Part shown: one piece after another, positions 11,702 through 23,083 of the stretch
How the letters are laid out: every line of letters starts with the position of its first letter
Numbering within the stretch: position 1 is the first letter of the stretch
Assembly: GCA_016800925.1 (NCBI GenBank)
Contig: JABCPU010000059.1
Span: 62,001-126,000, forward strand
Length of the DNA stretch: 64,000 nt
Direction: 5' to 3'
Origin: Suillus spraguei
Lineage: Eukaryota; Basidiomycota; Agaricomycetes; Boletales; Suillaceae
Made by a program: the position numbers and the translations under genes
The notes under the pieces: model-generated
Database searches by the model: none
What the model was told of the DNA's origin: nothing
What the model saw: the letters and a program-made list of their open reading frames with translations, nothing else

Positions 11702-14700
11702 ATGGCATTCACTATAACACGCCCGTCCTCTCCTCAGTTATCTACTTCTCCACTCGTAGATGATCATCTTAGCACAGCTCTTCACGCTGCTCTCAGTCGC
11801 GTGCACGACGACATGGTCCACCAAGATAGATCGCATCACCCACCACCTGACAAGTCTCGCATAGACATAGTCCTAGACTCTGATGTCCTTGCACTAAAAG
11901 GCACGACAGTAGACACTGAACCTGCCTTGCTTTCTGGACATGTCGTCCTCACTCTATCTGAAGCCACATCTATCAAAGAGATAAATCTCCAGTTTCGTGG
12001 CAAAACTCGCATGCCGCCTTCTTTTAACGAACCGTGGGTGCTTTCTTTCATATCAACCTTGTCTGATTGAAAAATTCACCTAGAATTTCCCTTAACTCAT
12101 CTGGACAGACATACAGTCTCTGCACATATGATTGGTCCTTCCTCGAAGGCGAGAAACGTCACTCTCACACGCTCAAAGCAGGCACACACCTCTTTCCATT
12201 CTCGCTCACCCTCGGCGGCACCCTCCCCTCCTCCTTGTGCCTCCACTCCACTACCTCCACGTCATTCGTATCATATAAACTTCGTGCGACTGCCGTCCGT
12301 CCTGGTCTCGCGCACAATCTCCACGCATACCATCCCGTTGCCCTAATACGGAGTTGCACAGTAGACTCACTCGAGTATCAGCAGACACTTGAAATCGAGA
12401 ACACATGGCCTGATAAACTCATGTATACTCTCGTCCTCCCCCATCGTGCTTGGGCTGCCGGTGATACCATCACTGCCCTTTGCAAATTTGTACCCCTCGC
12501 CAAAGGTGTCCGCGTTCTCAGCGTCCTTACCAGCCTTAACGAAACAGTGAAGGTTTCTTCAAGGGGAAGCGAACAAACTAGAGCCGTTGTGACTACAAAA
12601 CACGAGGTCACCAATGGCAAACTCAAGCTTGTCAGCGAAAGTTGGTATGGTGTCAGGCAGCCCCTCGATCTAGGTGCCACACTTCATCCCGTTAGCACTA
12701 CCGGTGTCAGTGTGCCCACATCCCCTTTCCAAGAAGATAGACTGTCAACTTGTATTCCACCCGACCTATCCATCCGTCAAGACCCTAGCACATCATGTTC
12801 GTCCTCTTCTCACTCCCATTCTCAGCCAACTGCAGCTCCTCCTCCGCCCATTCACATGATACCGATCACTCCCATGATGAACTCCCAGACGCCGCTCTTG
12901 ATGAATTTATGTCAACAGATCTCATTTCCCCGCTCTCCTTCACCCTCCCACCAAATCTCCCTCCGTCCCACTCTCTCGACCCTATCCACATCTCACATCG
13001 AGTTCGCTGGTCCATCCTTATGTCAAACCTCGATGGGCATACTTCTGAACTTCGCTGTAGCCTCCCCATAACCGTACTCGATGGACATCTCCTCGCAGAA
13101 GCTCGCGCCAGTGGGCGTTGGATACGCCGTGTCGTCTTGGGCGATTACCTACAAGGTGAGGGCGAGAGTGCTGGCATAGGCACAAGTACAGGCATTTTCG
13201 GAGAAGGAGAAGACGATGACGAAGAAGGTGAAACGCTCCCCAGTTATACCGCTCACGTCAGGGACCGCGTTGCCAACGCCTTCCTACCCGCTGGATCCAC
13301 CATGCGTGTCGTCAACCCCTACGTGTCTACAGCACCACACATACCCACACCAGGAAGTCCCACCAGCGCATCCTTCCCGCTACATCCAGGACCGGATTCG
13401 CCACCACACCCACATGCGCATGCTCATGCTCATGCACATGCACATGCACATGGACACGGACACGGACACACACTTCCACACACTGTACTCGATTGGGTCA
13501 ATTCTGAACTTTTACGTCGTCCGCGATCACCGCACACGAATTCTGACCCTACTAGCCAAGTACCAAGTCGGCTTGTTTCGCGCGCGCCTAGTCCCGAGCG
13601 ACGTGTGCGGGGAACAATGGGGCCGCCTGCAGCTATCTCTGATTCACACAGACAACCGGCGGTATCAGGCCCTGAAACGTATACCCACTCACCCCCTGCA
13701 TCCCGTACGCGAGGCACGTTGCTGACGGTCGCGATGAAACCACTTGCTTCTGGGTGGCTTGGTGGGGGCTCGAGGAGTGGGAGTCATTCAAATCTTGTGG
13801 GGATGACCAGCGGACACGGATTGGGGATGACGCACACCAGTGGGGCGTATGGAGTGTCTGGGCATGGAGGCGTATCTGTCTCTGTTGGATCTGGTGGTAT
13901 GAGTATAGGTGGGGGAGCCCAAACCCGTTCACGATCATTTGGGAATCTGGTGTCGCCACTTCAACCGCTCGAATACCCACAAGGATTGACTGCGAATACG
14001 GGAGGACATTCACATCTACGCGCTATGTTTAGTGTCGATGGAAGTGGGGCACATACGCCTTATTTCAGCGGTGGACATTCTTCGCCGCATAGCCCTCACA
14101 CACCTGCTGCCGAGATCGCGGAGTCTACGATCTGGGGGAGGGGTTCACGGAGGTGAATGCGAGCGGTGGTAGTGGTGTGGGGGAGGAGTTGGATGGGGTT
14201 GAAGCGAGTGCGAGAGGGGTTCAAGAAGGGAATGCAAGTGGTGTCCTAGATGGTGAAAACGTACACACGAATGCAGCGCCCGACTATCGTGTGTCGTTTC
14301 AGGGATGTGTACCCCCATTGTCGAGTTTAGCGGGTTTGCCAAGTTATGAAGAGGCTGCTGGATCTGGATCTGGAGTGCCGCACGAAAGGCGACGGTCTGG
14401 GTTTGGGTTGCGTTTGAGTTTCGATGGGAGACGGGGGAGTGCGCTGGACGGGACACATTCTCCGCATGACGGTGGGCGTTCCCCTCACGATCGACGACAT
14501 CCTAACCTCCAAGGCGGATCATATCATATGTTGCATGACGAGCGACATTCTAACACGCACGACGATCTCCATCCAGTTCAACATGATGGGCCTCCTTCTA
14601 ATCCACACGACGCGCGGGACGGGATACGGTTGAGGGTACCGATTCCTCGGCGGAGGAGGGTGAGCGGCGAGGGGATAGACCTCCTCCCCAACCACCCCAT

Positions 14701-14716
14701 CGTTTCACATACCTAA
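11702..14716 (+). CDS. Alpha-arrestin-like protein (arrestin N and C domains, long tail)
   Basis: Arrestin-related trafficking adaptors recruit ubiquitin ligase to membrane cargo. Exon 1 is 11702-12033 and exon 2 begins at 12084; the join is in phase. An arrestin N domain (LSGHVVLTLSEATSIKEINL) is followed by a C domain (LEIENTWPDKLMYTL, RVRWSILMSNLDGHTSELRC, AHVRDRVANAF). A low-complexity tail follows with an Ala-His/Gly-His repeat at about 13410-13475, and ends with PPLSSLAGLPSYEEA, a PY-like motif common in the family. The frame changes twice. A 74-nt intron at 12752-12825 (GTATTC...CTCAG) would explain the first. The second, between 14093 and 14153, needs either a weak-donor intron (14034-14092) or one missing base in the G-rich run near 14133-14145. 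Thus it may be intact or a recent pseudogene. The 3' half is duplicated at 20712-21410. Confidence 0.75.
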
Positions 14717-16474
14717 CAACAATATGGTTCATCTCATCGTATCATCAACTCGCATTCACATTTACTATAGATACCCGACAGACGATAGACTGATTATGTG
14801 TGCACTCCATATTATATGTAGTATTAGGGCCTCGGAAGTTGGTTTCGAGTGTAATGATCAACGGGCATGTGGGAAATGCATTGCATTTAGTACTACGAGG
14901 GATTCAGACGAATGTGTTGTGCGTACAGTAAATACCAAGTTAATAGCAAGTATGAAATGTACAATGAAAGCTACCGATTCCAAGGAGATGTCAGAAGAAC
15001 CAGGGGTGGGCTACGAATATCAGAACTAGGCACTATGTGGGTTTGTTTCCGAGTCGCAAGTCGTATGCCAATTTATTCACCAAATTCTGGTTCAGACTGT
15101 GGCGAGTGAATTAACAGACGGTGTGCACCAAGCGGGCGAAGACGCTTTTCGATGCGGCACAAAATTCTGTGCATCCATGCGCGATCGTAAGAGGAGGAGT
15201 GAGCACTCAGAAAGTGGGGGAAAGAACTCATCCACTCTCTTGTGAGCCGAATACTAAGCCACCAGCAAGTCAAATGCAGGACATCGAGAGAACACACGCT
15301 AGATACCTGGGGTAGTGGCCCATGCGGAATCACTCCTCTAAATCCATGTTGCTGATCAACAATAACCTCTAGATGACACTCTATATCCGCGAGGATATGT
15401 CTTCGCGAAAGTAGAAATGCTTCCATAACGACATCATGGAGTAGCTGCTGTGAAGTTTAGCGCGTCATGTTGGGATATCTACCACGCACCTCCAGTGACT
15501 CCCGTACTTCAGCGAAACGTACTGCTAGTAAGGTGTTTGACCTGGATTCTCCATTCGACATCGAGGATAATTGCTTTACTCATAGGGAGAATTTGAAGAG
15601 ACTGGAGCAGATCGCATTACTACTGGTTCCAATTGGGGTGAGTGAGAACCATGATGATCACAGAAAGATATCCGATTTGAAACACCGTTAGACTTGCTGG
15701 TTTGGGGTTGTTGAGACTGCGCAGGTACCAGATTGCCAGTGCTACCATGTCAGCTGCTTTAATGACACAAACTGTCACTTACCTGGGTAAGTACTACCAA
15801 GGACCAAGTAAAACTGCCTCACACTGTTGGACGTAGAGGATCAGGTAGATGATCTGGACCACAGCATTGGCTGCAGAAGGTATGACACTTTGGCTCCGCC
15901 GCATTATATTTTATTTGTCGGAGATTCGGCCCAAGTACATCAAAACATGTTCTAAACCTAAACATGACAACACTGATCAATATCAACTATATCACATGCT
16001 TGAGCTGTTAGAGGATCAGATAGATGTTGACCAGAGGCATAGGATAGGCGCAATCATTTTTACAGGAGCCGAAGAATCACTATGTGAACGCCTCGCACGC
16101 TGGCAAGCAAGAACTTGAATTATTCAAAGTGACCTACTTCCTAATCCCGTCTAATATACCCTGGCAAGCTCTGTACTTGGCTCGCAATGACCGAGCTTTT
16201 ATTACAACCATAGGGTCAAACTTTTAAAAAATCAAGGCCGTCTAGAAAGGTATTCCAAATTTGTCTATTTTTCACCACTTTGTCATACCATTTCTGTGTT
16301 GACTTCCGCCGCAGTGTATTGGTTCAGCACTCTTTCGGTCAGACCATGTGATATGTTCTGATTGATCTAGCTTATCATGATGTAAGTTTACGCGGCGTAG
16401 AATTCAAGTTAAAACCCAGGATGGTTTGAAGCATTCATGCCATCGCTCTCAAACCGCACATCTCAGTTTTCAGT
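14717..16474. other. Non-coding stretch of duplication unit A
   Basis: Between the arrestin stop and FMO copy 1. It contains only short ORFs (at most 117 codons), none recognised. Most of it has a counterpart at 21410-22520. The last about 180 bases before the FMO start are shared with other FMO copies and probably contain their promoter. Confidence 0.5.
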
Positions 16475-18992
16475 ATGGCGACTGAACCGTTTCCTCAACG
16501 CTTACCCACCCTGGATCGCCTGGGGTCACAGATCCTTCCAATGTATCTTCGTCTGAGGTAGCCACCGAGTGGCTCAGCGCCTTCTCAGCTGCAATAACTC
16601 AAAATAATACCGCAGCTGTTGCTGACCTTTTTCTCGAGGATGGCTTTTGGAAGGACGTGGTCGCACTGACCTGGGATCTCAGGACATTTGAAGGAAGGAA
16701 GGACATCAAGAACTCTTGGATGCTCGTCTCACTGCTACGGGTCTTCACGATCTGTGTCTCTTACAGGAGCCCTTGAAAGAACCTGTGCTGCAAAAAGTTG
16801 ATCATGATTTAGTTTGGTTGCGGTTTTGTTTTTGTTTTACCACCAAGCATGGCAAGGGTACTGCGGTCGTTTATCTCGTTCCACTTCCAGATTCAAAGTG
16901 GAAGGCCTACAGTCTGTTGACCTGTCTCGATTCATTGACCGATTTCCCTCACAAGGTGTGGATTCACGTTCCTTCATGAGCACTTACTGACTATGGGGAA
17001 GCTTGGTCCCCTCAGGAACAGCGAGGCCGAACATGGGGGTTGGGAAGAGAAGCGGCAGCAAGAGACCGACTTCTCAAACAGTGACCCAACGGTAATTGTG
17101 ATTGGTGCAGGGCACACCGGCCTCGAGACTGCAGCACGCTTAAAATACATTGGTGTACCAACACTTGTCATCGAGAAGAAGCCTCGGGTTGGGGATAGCG
17201 TTCGTCCTATTACATTTTTGGTATTCAACTATGCTGAAGGCTTGCGGGCGAATTCATAGTGGAGAGACCGTTACAAGACTCTTTGCCTGCATGATATAAT
17301 GTGTTCGTGGCATTTCTTCTGCGGAAAGGAATTGACTGAAAAACCTACAGGGTACATCCAAACGCCTTACCTGAAGTGGTGGTTCGTCAGAACTCTTTTG
17401 ATTATTCTGTGATGCGTTTTGCAGCTTTCCATCAACATGGCCAATCTATACTCCGGCTGCAAAGGTGCAACATTACACACGCAATGAACGTTCACTGATT
17501 CCAGTGATTATAGCTGGCAGATTGGTTGGAAGGATATGCAAGTTGCCTTGAGCTCGACGTTTGGACCTCCTCGACTATCACAAAGACGTTTGGAACGATA
17601 GCACGAAGACCTGGACCGTTGAGGTCAATCGCGGGAGTAAAGGTACTAGGACTCTGACCGTTAAGCACCTCGTTTTCGCCACTGGATCTGGCGGTCATCC
17701 GATGGTTCCCGACATCCCCGGGAAGGTATGTGATAATTAATTGCTCCACTGACCGAAATGTATACTCATGGACGCAGGCGAGTTTCAAAGGATCTGCCTT
17801 GCACTCGTCAGAGTTTAAATCTGCAGCTAATCATATCGGTAAAAAAGCAATGTAGTCGGTTGTTGCAATTCTGGTTTGTCCGTCACATCTTTCGGATCGA
17901 ACAGGACTTCAATATTTCATCAGCGCACGACATTGCTCAAGATTTTACCGTCATGGCGTTGACGTCACCATGTATGTCTTTTGGTGATATCATTTTCGTA
18001 TCTTATCGATTACTAGGTATCAGCGATCATCGACGTTCGTGATCTCAGTGGAGTCTATGAAAGCAGTGCAAGGCGGTAGTTGTTTCCGTGATTATCGGTA
18101 GCTTGGCTTGACTTTCCTTCCCAGCTGTCTATAACGAAGACTTCCCCACCGAGCTTGCCGATACTTACTCTACCTCACTGCCTTGGGCAGTTGTCAGGCG
18201 CTACATCAACGCATGGTTCCTATGGTTGCTGAAACCACAGATAAGTATGTCGGACGATTCCAAGCCTCACTTCCAGATGCATTAACATTAATCATAATCA
18301 CAGGGCGATTCTGGATGGATTGGCTAATGTTGGCTTTAAGACCAATCTTGGCGCACATGGAGCAGGTCTTTTTGCCCTTTTCCTGGAGCGTGGTGGCGGC
18401 TTCTACATCGGTGCGTGTGTTTCTGATGCATAGCGAAGATGTCTCAACAGCTTCCAGACACCGGAGCAAGTAAATCTATCATCGATGGGCACATCAAATC
18501 AAGAGCGGCTCTGCAATTGAGTCCTTCACGGAAAACGGCCTTCGATTTGCTGATGGCACCGAGCTGCAGGCAGATGTCATAGTGTTCGCTACAGGGTATG
18601 GTAACATGTCACTCTGTCGAGCAGGACTCATACTTGGCTACAGTTATGGCGATACCCGTGACTTCATGCGCGAGGTGTGTGGAGATGAAATCGCATCAAC
18701 AATCACGAGGGTCTGGGGTTTAGACGAAGAAGGGCAAACTGCAGGAGTGTGGAGGTACTGCGGGCATGATGGACTGTGGTTTGCGATTGGTATGTGCATA
18801 GTGCTCTTTATGGTGGGTCGGTTTGATTTGCTTGATGAACAGGCAATTTAGCGCTATCGCGCTTCCACAGTCTCCATTTGGCCCTGCGTGAGTTCCTTCC
18901 TTGTGATATATAGAGTGTTGCTGATGATCGCAAATGTAGAAATCAAAGCGATAGAGGAAGGTATTCTGAATAAGGCGGATGTGGTCATTTGA
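16475..18992 (+). pseudogene. NTF2-FMO copy 1 (frameshifted)
   Basis: Same gene as copy 3 (see 32097-34613), co-linear along its whole length from the ATG to the last exon ending DVVI. Compared with copy 2 it lacks single bases near 16525 (GCCTGGGGTC versus GCCTGGGAGTC), near 16710 (TCAAGAACTC versus TCAAGAGACTC), near 17850 (GCAATGTAG versus GCAATCGTAG) and near 18500. Each breaks the reading frame, so a full protein cannot be made. Surviving motifs include VIVIGAGHTGLETAARLKYI and DEEGQTAGVWRYCGHDGLW. It lies in duplication unit A, in the same orientation as the arrestin gene upstream. Confidence 0.8.
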
Positions 18993-19432
18993 CGTAACGA
19001 TGTTTTGAGAATTTGCTCACAGGGCCAGTGGAGGACCTGTAAAATGTACGAGTACTTGTTGTATGTATAACTTGTGAATCCTCCCCCAGTATTGATGTCC
19101 CTGACGGTATATAAGCGTTTTAAATTTCACCCACGGCAAATCTCGATAACTGTCATCTCCGAGTCTTCGCCTTTCACTCACTGTTGTCCTGCGCACGATC
19201 GAATGTCATCAAAGTTTCAACGTTCTACGCTCAATTGCATGCACTTGTTTGAAGTTGTTCCTGCTTATTTGTGCAAAGATCGTTGACCGCCAACTTAGCT
19301 CAGGCTCCATACCTTTACTGTACGTGCTGGACTTTGACATGCCAGTAACGACGTTGCTAATTCATGGTATTACTAGCGAATAAACAATCAAAACGGTCAT
19401 ACAAATTTACAAGTGAAGAATGAAAACTATGT

Positions 19433-20032
19433 CTAGAATCCATTGAAATTGTTATCGACGAGCTCTCTCAACAGCTCGCACAAACTGTCGCATTCATGAT
19501 TAGATGCACTCCAGTACCATTGATTCGGTTTCTTGTTGATCACTAGGCACGTGAGATCTTCTCCTGTCGCATATTCCACTGCATTGTCAATCCTGGTCCA
19601 GACCTCCGACAGCCAGCACATGTTGTCATGCAGATCGTGCAGCCTGTCTTGCGACATGATTGTGATACCTGACAGCCCCGACATCGAGAGAGATGTCAGA
19701 GCCGACGCAATCCAACTACGGCTGTTCCAAGTGGGAACACCGCGTATGACTTGAACCGTTCCGAGGATGCTCTCCATTTCGCTGAGCTCCGCCCAGGTGA
19801 CTGTTCCAACGATGAAACTTCCGCGCCAATGCTTTCGGTTTTCGAAAAGCCGGTTGTGTTTGATCTCGATCGCGTAGTTGTTGATATTCCCTATGATCTG
19901 ATAGGCACTCCCCATGCCATGACCGGTTTCGACGTAAATAGCCCAGTGAAAGGGATAGTAATGTCGGGGCTCTTCCCTGCCTCGCCAAAACTGGACAACT
20001 TCGACGTTATAGAGTCTAGATATGTGGGACAT
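19433..20032 (-). CDS. Hypothetical protein, 199 residues
   Basis: An uninterrupted minus-strand ORF starting MSHISRLYNVEVVQFWRG and ending NFNGF. The composition is protein-like: Trp-rich with a hydrophobic and polar mix (RHYYPFHWAIYVETG, NRKHWRGSFIVGTVTW, VPTWNSRSWIASALTSL). The HWAIYVE segment with a nearby NYAIEIKHNR stretch resembles small fungal families that carry a conserved His-Trp-Ala motif (DUF6914-like or NlpC/LRAT-like folds), but I cannot assign one. The gene sits alone between duplication units A and B and has no copy elsewhere in the window, unlike everything around it. There is no visible intron, signal peptide or membrane segment. Confidence 0.65.
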   Translation of the reverse strand: MSHISRLYNVEVVQFWRGREEPRHYYPFHWAIYVETGHGMGSAYQIIGNINNYAIEIKHNRLFENRKHWRGSFIVGTVTWAELSEMESILGTVQVIRGVPTWNSRSWIASALTSLSMSGLSGITIMSQDRLHDLHDNMCWLSEVWTRIDNAVEYATGEDLTCLVINKKPNQWYWSASNHECDSLCELLRELVDNNFNGF

Positions 20033-20711
20033 AATAGAAGATGACTGTGGGACTAGGACTAGGTAAGTCGGAATTTATTGGATTTATGATTGTGTGCTCA
20101 CCGGTGTGCAGATGACAGATAACAGATAAATGAAAGATGGGAGAATAGAGATTCGAGTCCATCGATGATCTATTTTATACACCAGCCCTTGTGGATTTGT
20201 GGATTGTGGGCAGTTTCAAATTGTGGATGCAAAATGACATATCAATTGTACTCGATGGCCTGTGCACTGTGGGTGGACCACCGATTACCTTTCAGATTAA
20301 GCCACCTTACAATACCCTATTCAAATGCAGGTCGGTGGTCTTGGCTTCACTAGGCTAGGCCCTCCCACCGAAAGTCCACATCCTGTGCCTCTACTCATCA
20401 TTGGCACTGATCGCGTGGTGGATTGCATCAAAAATCATCATGTTTCACACTCGCACGTGAGTATTCTAAATCTGGGATTAGAGACTGCAACTTGGAAATT
20501 GACCGCTTAGCCGCATCAGTGCTCGGAGCCTCGGACGACGCCTTGGCTTGTGGGCCATCTCTCATACCATCCACTAGACCTGCTATTGCAGAGGCGCATC
20601 TGAGTTGATTTCCGATTTCGTGCACTTACCCTCGCTTTGAGCTCTTGAACAACTTTGAGTTGGCTGTGAGAAGCTGGACAGAATTTCTGTGGTACAGTGT
20701 ATACAAATCAC
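20033..20711. other. Intergenic spacer before unit B
   Basis: The promoter side of the 199-residue ORF and unassigned sequence. No ORF with a recognisable domain. Confidence 0.4.
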
Positions 20712-21410
20712 CGCCAGTGGGCGTTGAATACGCCGTGTCGTCTTTGGCGATTACCTCCAAGGTGAGGGTGAGAGCGCTGGCATAGGCATAGGCATAGGCG
20801 TAGGCACAGGCACTGCACAGGCATTTTCGGAGAGAAGACGATGACAAAGGTGAGACGCTCCCCAGTTACTTATACCGCTCACGTCAGGGACCGCGTTGCC
20901 AACGCCTTCCTACCCGCTGGATCGACCATGCGTGTCGTCAACCCCTACGTGTCCACAGATCTACACATACCTACATCAGGAAGTGCCACTAGTGCATCCT
21001 TCCCGCTCCATTCAGGAACGGATTTGCCACCATGCGCATGGACATGGACACGCACACACACTTCCACACCGTACTCGATCGGGTCAATTCTGAACATTTA
21101 CGTCGTCCGCGATCACCGCACACGAATTCTGACCCTACTTGCCAAGTACCAAGTCGGCTTGTTGTTCTCCGCGTGATGGGGGCGTTCTCCTCACGATGGA
21201 CGACATCCTGTCCTGCAAGACGGATCACATCATATCTTGCATGACGACATGCACGACGATCTCCATCCAGTTCAACACGATGGGCCTCCTTCTAATCCAC
21301 ACGACGCGCGGGACGGGATACGGTTGAGGGTGCCGATTCCTCGGTGGAGGGTGAGCGGCGAGGGGATGGACATCCTCACCCACCACCCCGTTGTTTCACA
21401 TACTTAACTG
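20712..21410 (+). pseudogene. Partial copy of the arrestin gene 3' region
   Basis: The sequence corresponds to 13108-13573 joined directly to 14458-14716. Recognisable pieces include YTAHVRDRVANAFLPAGS and the region matching VNPYVSTAPHIPTPGS. An about 880-bp internal stretch is missing, and frame changes and stops occur. At the left edge, a hexamer-like run of GGCATA units (about 20780-20815) has expanded relative to the parent, where the sequence reads GGCATAGGCACAAG. It has no arrestin domain start and is not expected to be functional. Confidence 0.8.
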
Positions 21411-22689
21411 CAATATTGTTAATCTCATCCCGCCTCCCGATTTTATCCTCAACTCGCATCCACATTTATTATAGATACCCGACAGACAATAAACTGATTA
21501 TGCGTGCACTTCATATTATATGTAGTATTGGGGCCTCGGAACTTTTGGCATCGAGATTGTAGTTTAATTATCAACGAGCATATGGGGAATGCATTGCATT
21601 TGGTGCTACGACGACGAATTCAAATGAATTTCATTATAGTGGATACCAAGTCAATAGCAAATACGAAACGCGCAATGAAAGCTACCGATTCCAAGTACAT
21701 GTCAGAAGAACAAGGGGTGTGCTACGAGTATCAAGCTAGGCAATGTAGAATTGTTTATCAGTCGTAAGTCGTATGCCAATTTATTCACCAAATTCTGGTT
21801 CAGACTGTGGCGAGTGAATTAACAGACGGTGTGCACCAAATACGCTTTTCGATGGAGCACGGAATCCATGCACGATCGTGAAGGAGTGGATGAGCACTCA
21901 GAGAGTGGGCGAAAGGAATCCACCCTCTTGTGAGCCAAATACTAAACCACCAGTAAGTTAGATGTAGGACATCGAGAGGACGCACGCTAGATACCTGGAG
22001 TAGTGGTCCATGCGGAATCACCCCTCTAAATCCTTGTTGCTAATCAAGAACAACCTCTGAATTACAGTCAATATCCGCGAGGACATGTCTTCGCGAAGTA
22101 GAAATGCTTCTATAACAACATCATGGTGTAGCTACTGTGAAATTTAGCACATCATGTTGGGGTGTCCACCACACACCTCCAGTGACTTCCGTACTTTAGC
22201 GAAGCGTAGTGCTAGTAATGTGTTTGACCTGCATTTACCATCGCGATATCGAGAATAATTGCTTTACTCAAAGGAAGAAGAAGAGATTGAGGCAGATCGC
22301 GTTACTACTGGTTCCAAGTGGGGTGAGTGGGAACATACTACCCACAAAAAGGTATCCATTTGGAACACTGTCAGACTTGTAGGGGTTGGGGTCGTTGAGA
22401 CTGCGCAGGTACGAGATTGCCAGTGCTACCATGTCAGCTGCTGTAAGGTGCTTCACACTGTCGGACGTAGGGGATCAGGTACATGGATGATCTGGACCAC
22501 AGCATTAACTGGTGACTCTTGGGATTTGCGGCGGCGTGGCTTGGTAGATTTTGGCGGAGATGGCTTGGTTTGGAACGTGCATAGACGAGCCTGCCATGGA
22601 TGATCGTGATCTTGATAACATTTGACGCGGCGTTATGGAATTGAGTTTCATATGGTAAGTAGAACTTCCTGAGGTTCAAGTTGACACGT

Positions 22690-22850
22690 ACGTAACAAGG
22701 CTTACCACTACACTCACCACTACTTGATGCAATGACTCCGACTCGGAGCCCTAAGAACGTGAAGGACAAGAACTGGCAGGAGGTGTTTCAGCACTCCACA
22801 GCCTGACTCTGCAGATGGACATTCATCGTCTTATCGAGGATGTAACGTCA
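22690..22850 (+). pseudogene. Degraded fragment matching the 45671-45931 ORF
   Basis: In shifting frames this reads TYVTRLTTTLTTT, then KDKNWQEVFQH, then LQMDIHRLIED. These match in order the minus-strand fragment upstream of FMO copy 5 (TYVTLHATTTIM, KDKHWREVTQN, LMQMDVHRLNE). It is thus a relic of an unknown gene that once lay upstream of the FMO gene and was copied with it. Confidence 0.55.
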
Positions 22851-23083
22851 CTTTTCAGGAAGTTGGAGAACTCTGCCCCATCAAGTCCGCAGTCAATTGT
22901 CTTGCACCATACTATTGGTTTAGCACTCTTCTTTCGGTCAGACCATGTGACGTGTTCTGATTGACACTAATTGATCTAGCTTATCATCATGTAAGTTTAC
23001 GTGGTGCAGAATTCAAGTTAAAACCCAGGATGGTTTGAAGCATCTATGCTATCGCTCTCAAACCGCACATCTCAGTTTTCAGT

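Larger units (their letters stand above)
13108..19285 (+). repeat. Segmental duplication, unit A
   Basis: Unit A runs from inside the arrestin gene, through about 1.8 kb of non-coding sequence and FMO copy 1, to about 19285. It matches unit B (20712-26272) in the same orientation. Matching blocks: 13108-13573 with 20712-21160, 14458-15880 with 21165-22520, and 16290-19285 with 22890 to about 25840 plus 26214-26272. Differences include an about 880-bp block of unit A (13573-14458) missing from B, an unmatched stretch near 15890-16270, and about 350 bp extra in B near 25840-26210. Confidence 0.8.
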
